The notes under the pieces were generated by a model. The model made no database searches and had not been told where the DNA came from. It worked only from the letters and a program-made list of their open reading frames with translations. Positions 1-4,297 of a stretch of 6,282 nucleotides of DNA are shown here, in pieces (within the stretch, counting starts at the first letter, position 1; each line of letters starts with the position of its first letter). The translations under genes and the position numbers were made by a program. Source of the stretch: Candidatus Nanohaloarchaea archaeon (GTDB lineage Archaea > EX4484-52 > DAOVKX01); the NCBI GenBank assembly GCA_030631505.1, contig DAOVKX010000060.1, positions 1 to 6,282 on the forward strand, read 5' to 3'.

Positions 1-1
1 A

Positions 2-394
2 CTAATTCTCGGTTTCATAATTGGTTTGGACAGGGAAATTCACAGGAGGCCCGCAGGGCTGAGGACCCATATTCTGGTCTGTATGGGTGCTACCCTTTTT
101 ACAATTACCTCAATAACAATATCCAACGCAGACCCATCAAGAATTGCCGCAGGCATTGTCACAGGAATCGGCTTCCTTGGCGCTGGTTCAATATTCAGGT
201 ATGAAGACAAGGTAGAAGGGCTCACAACAGCAGCAGACCTCTGGATTGTATCCGCAATAGGCCTATCAGTCGGGCTTGGCATGTACAGGATTGCAGTAAT
301 AACAACCCTCCTTGTGCTTCTCATTCTGGTTATGGGAAAATATCTTGACAAAAGAGTTCATAAAAAACAAAAAAGATGTTTTTTGAAATTATAA
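2..394 (+). CDS. MgtC/SapB-family inner-membrane protein, 5' end missing
   Basis: This is the C-terminal 130 codons of an MgtC/SapB-family membrane protein cut by the left window edge; the frame is open from base 2. The visible part begins LILGFIIGLDREIHRRPAGL, matching the family signature (a glycine-rich membrane helix, then G-x-x-R-E and the AGLRTH motif). The second signature follows, GIGFLGAGSI and then GLTTAADLW, and two further hydrophobic segments end in a Lys/Arg tail. I see no extra cytoplasmic ACT-like domain, so this is the short membrane-only form. In bacteria MgtC is tied to growth in low magnesium and inhibition of F-type ATP synthase; its role in archaea is unclear and the substrate cannot be read from sequence. 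The TTG at 26-28 is not a credible start because homology continues upstream. A distinct transcription signal precedes the next gene, so I do not infer an operon. Confidence 0.9.
   Translation, partial: LILGFIIGLDREIHRRPAGLRTHILVCMGATLFTITSITISNADPSRIAAGIVTGIGFLGAGSIFRYEDKVEGLTTAADLWIVSAIGLSVGLGMYRIAVITTLLVLLILVMGKYLDKRVHKKQKRCFLKL
368..385 (+). terminator. Weak A/T hairpin with T6 run at the end of the MgtC-like gene
   Basis: A 7-bp inverted repeat (CAAAAAA at 368-374, TTTTTTG at 379-385, loop GATG) overlaps the last codons of the MgtC-like gene and contains a run of six T on the coding strand. Archaeal RNA polymerase terminates at U-tracts with little need for a hairpin, so the T6 run could help end this transcript, although it lies just inside the stop codon. 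A/T-rich palindromes arise easily by chance, so this is a weak call. Confidence 0.25.
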
Positions 395-420
395 TATGAT
401 AGAGTTTGCCAGTAAACCGC

Positions 421-440
421 CTGCCAAATAAAGCTGGCAG
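421..440. other. 6-bp stem-loop between the MgtC-like gene and cca
   Basis: CTGCCA at 421-426 and TGGCAG at 435-440 form a perfect 6-bp stem with an 8-nt loop. It sits in the 102-bp gap downstream of the MgtC-like stop and upstream of the cca TATA box. No T-tract follows it. It could be part of a 3' UTR or a protein-binding site; I cannot tell which. Confidence 0.3.
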
Positions 441-463
441 AGTTCCTGCGACGTACAAACTAA

Positions 464-473
464 AGTTTTAATA
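464..473 (+). promoter_or_regulatory. TATA box for a leaderless cca transcript
   Basis: AGTTTTAATA is centred about 28 bases before the ATG at 497. Archaeal TATA boxes sit about 26 bases before the transcription start, so the mRNA would begin at or within a few bases of the ATG. No Shine-Dalgarno sequence lies before the ATG, which agrees with a leaderless transcript. Confidence 0.55.
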
Positions 474-496
474 AGCCAAGAACATAATAAACATTC

Positions 497-1843
497 ATGA
501 AAACCGTATTTAAAAACGTCCATAAAAAAATTAAGCCGGAAGATTTAGAAATACGAGAAAACAAAGAAATGTTTCTGAAAATAAAAAATTTTATTAATGA
601 TAAATATAAAATAAACGCTAAAATGATGGGTTCTGTTGCAAAGGAAACTTTTTTGAAGGGGGATAAAGACCTGGACATATTCATATTTTTTCCGCTAAAG
701 ATGCCCAAGGACGAACTTGAAAAAAAAGGTCTGGAAATTGGCAAATCCCTGTTCAATCACTTCAAGGGAGAGTATGTTATAGAGTACGCAGAACACCCAT
801 ATACAAAAGGTAAAATAAAAAATTTCGATATTGAAATAGTCCCTGCTTATGTATTAAAGGACACATCGCAGCTAAAATCTGCAGTAGACCGAACTCCATT
901 CCATACAGAGTATGTAAAGAAAAACCTGAAAAACAAAGATGACGTCCTGCTTCTGAAAAAATTCCTAAAAGGGATTGAATGCTACGGCTCTGACCTGAAA
1001 ACACAGGGGTTCTCCGGGTATCTCTGTGAACTGCTTGTGATAAAATACAGCTCAATTCTGGGAGTTCTTGAAAGCGCACAGAAATGGAGATACATGCAGG
1101 CAATTTCCCTCGAGAATAAAATTAACGTTAAAAACATAAGGAAAACGTTCAGGGACCAGCCCCTGATTTTCATAGACCCTACAGATAAAAACAGAAATGT
1201 TGCTGCAGTATTATCAGAAGAAAAAATGGCCAAGTTCATATTTCATGCAAGAAAGTTTATGGAAAAGCCATTAGAATGCTACTTCTTCAAAAAACCGAGG
1301 AAAATAAACAAAAAACAAATTTTAAAAGATATAAAAAACCAGGGCAGGACAATTATCGCAATATCATTCAAAAAACCAAAAGTTATAGAAGATATACTGT
1401 ATCCTCAGTTAAGAAGATTTCAGAGAATGCTAACCAAAAATCTTGAGAATAATGATTTTAAGGTTCTTGATTCCTGGGCTTACGGAGACACAAAATGCGG
1501 CATTGGTCTGGAGATACTAACAGATACCTTACCTAAATACAAAAAAATGCTGGGTCCAAGAATTTTCAATGATGTAAACTTCCAGGAGGAGTTCATCAAA
1601 AAACATGGTAAAGTCTGGTTTGAAGGAAGTCGTTTTTTCGCTGAGATAAAAAGAGAGCACAAGACACTGGATAAGTTTCTAAAGCACCTGTTAAAAGAAA
1701 ACTTAAAAGACAAAGGCGTGCCGACACACATTGCAGATTCCATTGAAAGGGGTTTTGATATAGTCAGGAAAGAGAAACTGGGAAAGGTAAAAAGCAGGGA
1801 ATTCTGGAATGGTCTGAACAAGGAAAAAATAGAAAGTAAATGA
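497..1843 (+). CDS. cca: Archaeal-type (class I) CCA-adding tRNA nucleotidyltransferase
   Basis: A 448-aa enzyme that adds or repairs the 3'-terminal CCA of tRNAs from CTP and ATP without a nucleic-acid template, acting in the cytosol. Length and order match archaeal class I CCA enzymes. The nucleotidyltransferase motif is at residues 45-60 (G45-S46, then acidic D58 and D60), and the third carboxylate strand FDIEIVPAY is at 110-118. Next come the family-typical VDRTPFHTEYV (130-140), the tRNA-nucleotidyltransferase core helix around YGSDLKTQGFSGYLCELL (163-180), RNVAAVLS (233-240) and the tail domain beginning near 283. By alignment from memory with the Archaeoglobus fulgidus enzyme (E59, D61, D110), the acidic triad here reads D58, D60, E113, a conservative swap. 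The ATG start is supported by the leaderless-distance TATA box. It ends 14 bp from the convergent gene at 1858. Confidence 0.95.
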   Translation: MKTVFKNVHKKIKPEDLEIRENKEMFLKIKNFINDKYKINAKMMGSVAKETFLKGDKDLDIFIFFPLKMPKDELEKKGLEIGKSLFNHFKGEYVIEYAEHPYTKGKIKNFDIEIVPAYVLKDTSQLKSAVDRTPFHTEYVKKNLKNKDDVLLLKKFLKGIECYGSDLKTQGFSGYLCELLVIKYSSILGVLESAQKWRYMQAISLENKINVKNIRKTFRDQPLIFIDPTDKNRNVAAVLSEEKMAKFIFHARKFMEKPLECYFFKKPRKINKKQILKDIKNQGRTIIAISFKKPKVIEDILYPQLRRFQRMLTKNLENNDFKVLDSWAYGDTKCGIGLEILTDTLPKYKKMLGPRIFNDVNFQEEFIKKHGKVWFEGSRFFAEIKREHKTLDKFLKHLLKENLKDKGVPTHIADSIERGFDIVRKEKLGKVKSREFWNGLNKEKIESK

Positions 1844-1857
1844 ACAAATAAAATCCT

Positions 1858-2280
1858 TTAACCAAGGCATGGCAGAACCGTCTCGCTTCTTTGCAAAGTA
1901 CATGATTCTTCAGAAGAAAAGGGACTAGCAACAACCCCGCCGGAGCAGTCTTCTATCAAATAACTCCACACCTCTGGACAACAATGTTTTAGGACATTAT
2001 AGAACTCTTCTTCTTTAAGCAGTTGTGCTGTATCTGGCATTAGTGCCAGTTCAGAAAGTGAAAGCGAGTTCTTCAGCGCATCAACAACGTCCCGTTCCAT
2101 ATTCTTATTGACAACATCTCTGGGAGAACGAAGAGCAACATAATATACACCTGGTTTTTTATGCATGAATCCATACAGATTTTCCTTAATTTCACTTAAT
2201 AACTTGCCGGCAACATTATGGCCTTTATCATAAACGAGCTTTAAATCCTCTGCAGTTATAACTCCATAACTATTTTGCAT
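1858..2280 (-). CDS. Hypothetical protein, 140 aa, Cys-rich C-terminus
   Basis: I do not recognise this protein. It is predicted soluble and mixed alpha/beta, with no signal peptide or membrane segment. The N-terminal half (MQNSYGVITAEDLKLVYDKG onward) is rich in charged helices. A likely strand, GVYYVALRSP, lies near residues 44-53. The C-terminal 40 residues hold five cysteines (100, 101, 112, 127, 138) and a Ser/Gly-rich tail. The spacing is not a classical zinc-finger pattern, so metal or disulfide chemistry is only a possibility. Supporting a real gene: clean convergent and divergent fit between cca (14 bp) and rnz (67 bp), protein-like composition, and a TATA box about 30 bases before the ATG in minus orientation, consistent with a leaderless mRNA. 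No competing plus-strand frame is open here. Function unknown. Confidence 0.75.
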   Translation of the reverse strand: MQNSYGVITAEDLKLVYDKGHNVAGKLLSEIKENLYGFMHKKPGVYYVALRSPRDVVNKNMERDVVDALKNSLSLSELALMPDTAQLLKEEEFYNVLKHCCPEVWSYLIEDCSGGVVASPFSSEESCTLQRSETVLPCLG

Positions 2281-2303
2281 CTCAATCAGTTAAATTTAGC
2301 CAG

Positions 2304-2315
2304 TTAAATATTTAA
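2304..2315. promoter_or_regulatory. Palindromic TATA box shared by two divergent genes
   Basis: TTAAATATTTAA is a perfect 12-bp palindrome centred at 2309.5, between the divergent 140-aa gene (ATG ending at 2280) and rnz (ATG at 2348). It is about 29 bases from the minus-strand ATG, predicting a leaderless mRNA. It is about 38 bases from the plus-strand ATG, predicting a leader of roughly 10 bases. No other equally good TATA-like element lies at the right distance on either strand. Being symmetric, it could seat TBP in both orientations. Confidence 0.5.
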
Positions 2316-2347
2316 GTATCTCGCCAACCAAACCATTATAGATTAAT

Positions 2348-3262
2348 ATGATAAAGATTAAAATTTTAGGAACTTCAGCAAGCATCCCGACAAAAAACAG
2401 GAACCTCCCCTCAATATTTTTAATGTACAAAGGCGAGAGACTCTTGTTTGACTGCGGGGAGGGAACGCAAAAAGAATTGATGATAAACAATCTCAGATTT
2501 ATGAAGATAAATAAGATTTTCATTACGCACTGGCATGCAGACCACTTTTCAGGTATGCTTGGCTTGATACAAACAATGTCATTAGAAGGCAGGAAAAACC
2601 CGCTTTATGTCTTTGGACCAAAGAACACATCAAAATTCTTAAACCAACTACTCGGTGTTGGTTACTTCAACAGAACCTTTGACATAATTGTGAAAGAGTT
2701 GGAAGATAGCTCTGCCATCAAAGAAAAAGATTATACAATAACAGCATTCGAAGTGAAACACAACAGGATACCTGCATTAGGCTATGCCTTTCAGGAAAAC
2801 AAGAGATTAAAGGCAGATATGAAAAAAGCAGAAAAATTTGGATTAAAAACAGGCCCTTTAATCGGTAAGTTGAAAAACGGGGAAACAATAATATTTGGAA
2901 GCAAAACCATAAAACCTAAAGACATTATAGAATCCATCACTGGAAGAAAAATAGTCTATACTGGAGATACCCAATATTCTGAAAACACTATAAAATATTC
3001 AAAAAATGCTGACATCTTAATTCATGACTCAACTTTTGCTTCACACAAGGAAAACATGGATGAAATAGGCCATTCAACAGCTTCTGACGCAGCAATAGTC
3101 GCAAGAAAGGCAACGGTGAAAAAACTGGTCTTAACGCACATCAGCAGGAGATACCAGAAAGAAAAAGAGCACGAAGACCCAAAAAAACTTGAAGATGAAG
3201 CAAGGCAGATTTTCAAAAATTCAGTTCTGGCAGAGGATGGCATGGAATTCATACTGAAATAA
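2348..3262 (+). CDS. rnz: Ribonuclease Z (tRNA 3'-processing endonuclease)
   Basis: A 304-aa metallo-beta-lactamase-fold endonuclease that cuts the 3' trailer from pre-tRNA at the discriminator base, giving the substrate for CCA addition. It has the usual length of short-form, dimeric RNase Z. Motifs in order: N-terminal ILGTSASIPTKNRNLPSI (7-24); LLFDCGEGTQ (32-41); zinc motif HWHADH (H61, H63, D65, H66); EGRKNPLYVFGP (80-91); H138; the substrate-loop region GLKTGPLIGKLKNGE (165-179); D207 in YTGDT; HDSTF (226-230); GHST (241-244); and H264 in LTHISRRY. All metal-binding positions are present. The HxHxDH motif carries alanine where most family members have glycine, and the GLKTGP segment differs from the commoner GIPPGP. 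No Shine-Dalgarno precedes the ATG; a short leader from the shared TATA box is predicted. The cca gene lies close by, in a separate transcription unit. Confidence 0.95.
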   Translation: MIKIKILGTSASIPTKNRNLPSIFLMYKGERLLFDCGEGTQKELMINNLRFMKINKIFITHWHADHFSGMLGLIQTMSLEGRKNPLYVFGPKNTSKFLNQLLGVGYFNRTFDIIVKELEDSSAIKEKDYTITAFEVKHNRIPALGYAFQENKRLKADMKKAEKFGLKTGPLIGKLKNGETIIFGSKTIKPKDIIESITGRKIVYTGDTQYSENTIKYSKNADILIHDSTFASHKENMDEIGHSTASDAAIVARKATVKKLVLTHISRRYQKEKEHEDPKKLEDEARQIFKNSVLAEDGMEFILK

Positions 3263-3271
3263 TGTCGCCTA

Positions 3272-3279
3272 TTGTCGAA
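3272..3279 (+). repeat. TTGTCGAA repeat, copy 1 (upstream of the RNA promoter)
   Basis: TTGTCGAA occurs here and again at 3313-3320, 41 bases apart, which is close to four DNA turns. This copy lies about 20 bases upstream of the TATA box at 3301-3310. It starts 10 bases after the rnz stop codon. Confidence 0.5.
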
Positions 3280-3300
3280 GTTTACACAAAAATATAGAAA

Positions 3301-3310
3301 TATATTTAAA
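3301..3310 (+). promoter_or_regulatory. TATA box for the structured non-coding RNA
   Basis: TATATTTAAA is a near-ideal archaeal TATA box centred at about 3305. The start predicted 26 bases downstream is about 3331, the first base before the ATCCAGGGTT repeat that opens the 5' helix. No open reading frame starts at a leaderless or short-leader distance, so the transcript would be non-coding. Confidence 0.55.
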
Positions 3311-3312
3311 CG

Positions 3313-3323
3313 TTGTCGAACAA
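3313..3323 (+). promoter_or_regulatory. TTGTCGAA repeat, copy 2; candidate operator between TATA box and start
   Basis: TTGTCGAACAA contains the second exact TTGTCGAA copy (3313-3320) and is symmetric apart from its centre (TTGT / CGA / ACAA). It lies between the TATA box and the predicted transcription start, where a bound repressor would block archaeal polymerase recruitment. Copy 1 lies on the other side of the TATA box, so the pair brackets the promoter. That it is an operator is inference. Confidence 0.35.
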
Positions 3324-3331
3324 TTTTCTTT

Positions 3332-3341
3332 ATCCAGGGTT
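3332..3341 (+). repeat. ATCCAGGGTT repeat, copy 1 (5' end of the RNA)
   Basis: Exact 10-mer found three times in this RNA region and, as far as I can see, nowhere else in the window. This copy starts within a base or two of the predicted transcription start. Its CCAGG can pair with CCTTGG at 3397-3402 to close the 5' domain. Confidence 0.85.
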
Positions 3342-3553
3342 ATTCACATGAATTCATTTCATATGCCTCTAAACTATATGAACGTGATTAACGTAGCCTT
3401 GGTGCCTTCTCAGATTACACTTAAAACATGGGGACTAAGAGCGTAATTTGGGATGATTCCATATTCTGTATGAACAGCGGATGACCATTTCATGTTTCTC
3501 GGTTTGACTTCTTGTAATTGCTTCGGTATGTTAACCTATAGGCTCTAAAGAGT

Positions 3554-3635
3554 CTTGGCTTGGGTGGGTCGAAGACAAAGTTCGTGGAGCTATTCCATCT
3601 AATTAAAATTTTGGTCTTCGCTCACCTAATCCAGG
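3554..3635 (+). other. Long RNA hairpin, about 27 paired positions plus apical stem
   Basis: Four helices stack almost without break: 5 bp (3554-3558 with 3631-3635), a 1x1 mismatch, 9 bp (3560-3568 with 3621-3629), bulged U3569, 7 perfect bp CGAAGAC/GTCTTCG (3570-3576 with 3614-3620), bulged G3613, and 6 bp (3577-3582 with 3607-3612). Four of the 27 pairs are G-U. TGGA/TCCA (3585-3588 with 3594-3597) forms the tip. The mix of G-U pairs and single-base bulges on one strand suggests an RNA fold rather than a DNA palindrome. The plus strand is the sensible one, since G-U pairs become A-C on the other strand. Confidence 0.75.
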
Positions 3636-3638
3636 GTT
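3629..3638 (+). repeat. ATCCAGGGTT repeat, copy 2
   Basis: Second exact copy. Its CCAGG (3631-3635) forms the base of the long 3' hairpin by pairing with CTTGG at 3554-3558. In this domain the repeat is the 3' strand of a helix, whereas copy 1 is the 5' strand of its helix. Confidence 0.85.
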
Positions 3639-3653
3639 GCATAATTCTTATAC

Positions 3654-3695
3654 GGCGCGGCAGAAAAAATTCTGCCCGCCCATCCAGGGTTTTTT
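3654..3695 (+). terminator. GC-rich hairpin and T6 tract ending the non-coding RNA
   Basis: GGCG (3654-3657) plus GGCAGAA (3659-3665) pair with TTCTGCC (3670-3676) plus CGCC (3677-3680): 11 bp with one bulged C and an A4 loop. Then come 9 bases of the third ATCCAGGGTT copy and a T6 run at 3690-3695. The T-tract is a credible archaeal termination signal. The 9-base gap makes it unlike a bacterial intrinsic terminator, so the hairpin may instead protect the RNA's 3' end. Confidence 0.55.
3682..3691 (+). repeat. ATCCAGGGTT repeat, copy 3 (3' end of the RNA)
   Basis: Third exact copy, between the GC-rich hairpin and the T6 tract and running into it. No partner is left unpaired for it in the fold proposed here. 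It could compete with copies 1 and 2 for CCTTGG (3397-3402) or CTTGG (3554-3558). Confidence 0.85.
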
Positions 3696-3703
3696 ATTTA
3701 AAA
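3694..3703 (+). promoter_or_regulatory. TATA box for the Cys-rich hypothetical gene
   Basis: TTATTTAAAA, centred near 3699, directly follows the T6 tract of the upstream RNA. A start about 26 bases on (near 3725) would give a leader of about 26 bases that contains the Shine-Dalgarno site. This would make the gene independent of the RNA, although read-through cannot be ruled out. Confidence 0.4.
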
Positions 3704-3739
3704 TGCTAATAAACTCTATGAAAAAATAAAGAATGTAAA

Positions 3740-3745
3740 GGAGGT
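3740..3745 (+). promoter_or_regulatory. Strong Shine-Dalgarno site (GGAGGT) that fixes the start at 3752
   Basis: GGAGGT, extended to AAAGGAGGT from 3737, lies 6 bases before the ATG at 3752-3754. It is the strongest ribosome-binding site in the window. It shows that translation begins at 3752, in a different frame from the long open frame that begins at about 3798. Confidence 0.8.
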
Positions 3746-3751
3746 AATAAA

Positions 3752-4280
3752 ATGAAAACTATAAATTTGGAAGAAAAAGTTGATGTAGAAAAAATGGGTG
3801 GGGGTTGTCTTTGGCAGCATTCCCAACGGCGATTTAGAGTTTAAATACTATTTAGAACAGGAAAATATCTGTCCATGCCTGATTTTTACTAAAAGGGTGC
3901 GTATGGAAAAGCATTGGGGGTTTCTTTGTATGTATGAAAACTTAAATGACCCCCCATACCCTATTTCTGAAATGAAATATAAATGCAAAATAGTTGGTGG
4001 CAGGAATAAAAGGTGCAGTTTTGATGATATGAAAAACTGCAATCACTTAAAAGACAGATTCCAACACTTTGTATTCGGGGTTTATAAAGTAAAAGATAGC
4101 GGATTTAACAGTGAAAGAGATTTAGAAAAAATAGAGAAGGGCCATCTTGGACATAAACTAAAGACCTCAACCTGTGTAGGAGAATTTGCATATATGATGG
4201 CGACAGTTGCAAAAGAAATGGCAGAAGACTTAAAAAAGATAAATCCGGAAGAAGTTTTCCTTGTAAGGTTGGAAAAATAA
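3752..4280 (+). CDS. Cys-rich hypothetical protein interrupted by an apparent 1-nt frameshift
   Basis: I do not recognise this family. The ATG at 3752 has an excellent Shine-Dalgarno site, but its frame ends after 30 codons at 3842-3844. The downstream frame (to 4280) opens only at GTG 3798, with no ribosome-binding site. Skipping one base in the G5 run at 3800-3804 joins the two frames into a 175-aa protein, reading ...VDVEKMGGVVFGSIPNGDLE... across the junction. The joined protein is soluble and has seven cysteines (about residues 40, 42, 59, 78, 88, 96 and 141), six of them in the middle third and including a CPC motif. That suggests a zinc or Fe-S site, though no known finger spacing is evident. 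Causes could be a homopolymer sequencing error, a recent inactivating mutation, or programmed +1 frameshifting. It lies just downstream of the structured RNA and ends 17 bp from the convergent CNNM/CorC gene. Confidence 0.65.
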
Positions 4281-4297
4281 ACAGGTACAACAATAAA

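Larger units (their letters stand above)
3331..3695 (+). ncRNA. Candidate structured non-coding RNA of about 365 nt, unknown family
   Basis: No reading frame of useful length crosses this stretch, yet it folds in an ordered way. The 5' domain pairs 3334-3338 with 3398-3402, 3339-3347 with 3384-3392 (one mismatch), and 3358-3364 with 3376-3382. The middle domain nests 3413-3419 with 3513-3519 around 3424-3430 with 3491-3497, enclosing hairpins 3445-3451/3459-3465 and 3466-3469/3474-3477. A small hairpin is at 3541-3554. The 3' domain is a long hairpin: 3554-3558/3631-3635, 3560-3568/3621-3629, 3570-3576/3614-3620 and 3577-3582/3607-3612, tipped by 3585-3588/3594-3597. A GC-rich hairpin and T6 run close it, and a TATA box sits 26 bases upstream. 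I could not find RNase P RNA or SRP RNA signature motifs. Short helices can arise by chance at this length; the 3' hairpin and promoter-to-terminator layout are the firmest evidence. Confidence 0.6.

Noticed and set aside
460..1821. Minus-strand open frames opposite the CCA enzyme gene
   Set aside because: They are Phe/Ser/Leu-rich antisense shadows of an A-rich gene with a complete set of family motifs.
3332..3691. A CRISPR array built on the ATCCAGGGTT repeats
   Set aside because: The repeat is only 10 bases, spacings are very unequal (297 and 53 bases between starts), and no cas genes are in the window.
3331..3695. Identification of the RNA as archaeal RNase P RNA, SRP RNA, a C/D-box RNA or an intron-containing tRNA
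   Set aside because: I looked for the RNase P core (GAGGAAAGTC-like and ACAGAA-like), the SRP helix 8 asymmetric loop with GNRA-type tip, a paired C box and D box (RTGATGA with CTGA), and a tRNA acceptor/T-arm. None is present in proper form; GGATGAT and GGATGAC at 3451-3486 lack D-box partners.
3331..3751. A riboswitch in the leader of the Cys-rich gene
   Set aside because: The fold ends with its own T6 tract and the gene has a separate TATA box and Shine-Dalgarno site after it. I saw no clear pairing that would hide the Shine-Dalgarno. Read-through control is not fully excluded.
3752..3844. A 30-aa double-glycine-leader peptide (…VEKMGGG|CLW…)
   Set aside because: The short frame looks superficially like a secreted peptide precursor with a GG cleavage site. 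However, no transporter or modification enzyme is nearby, and removing one G gives a smooth 175-aa protein, so a frame break explains it better.
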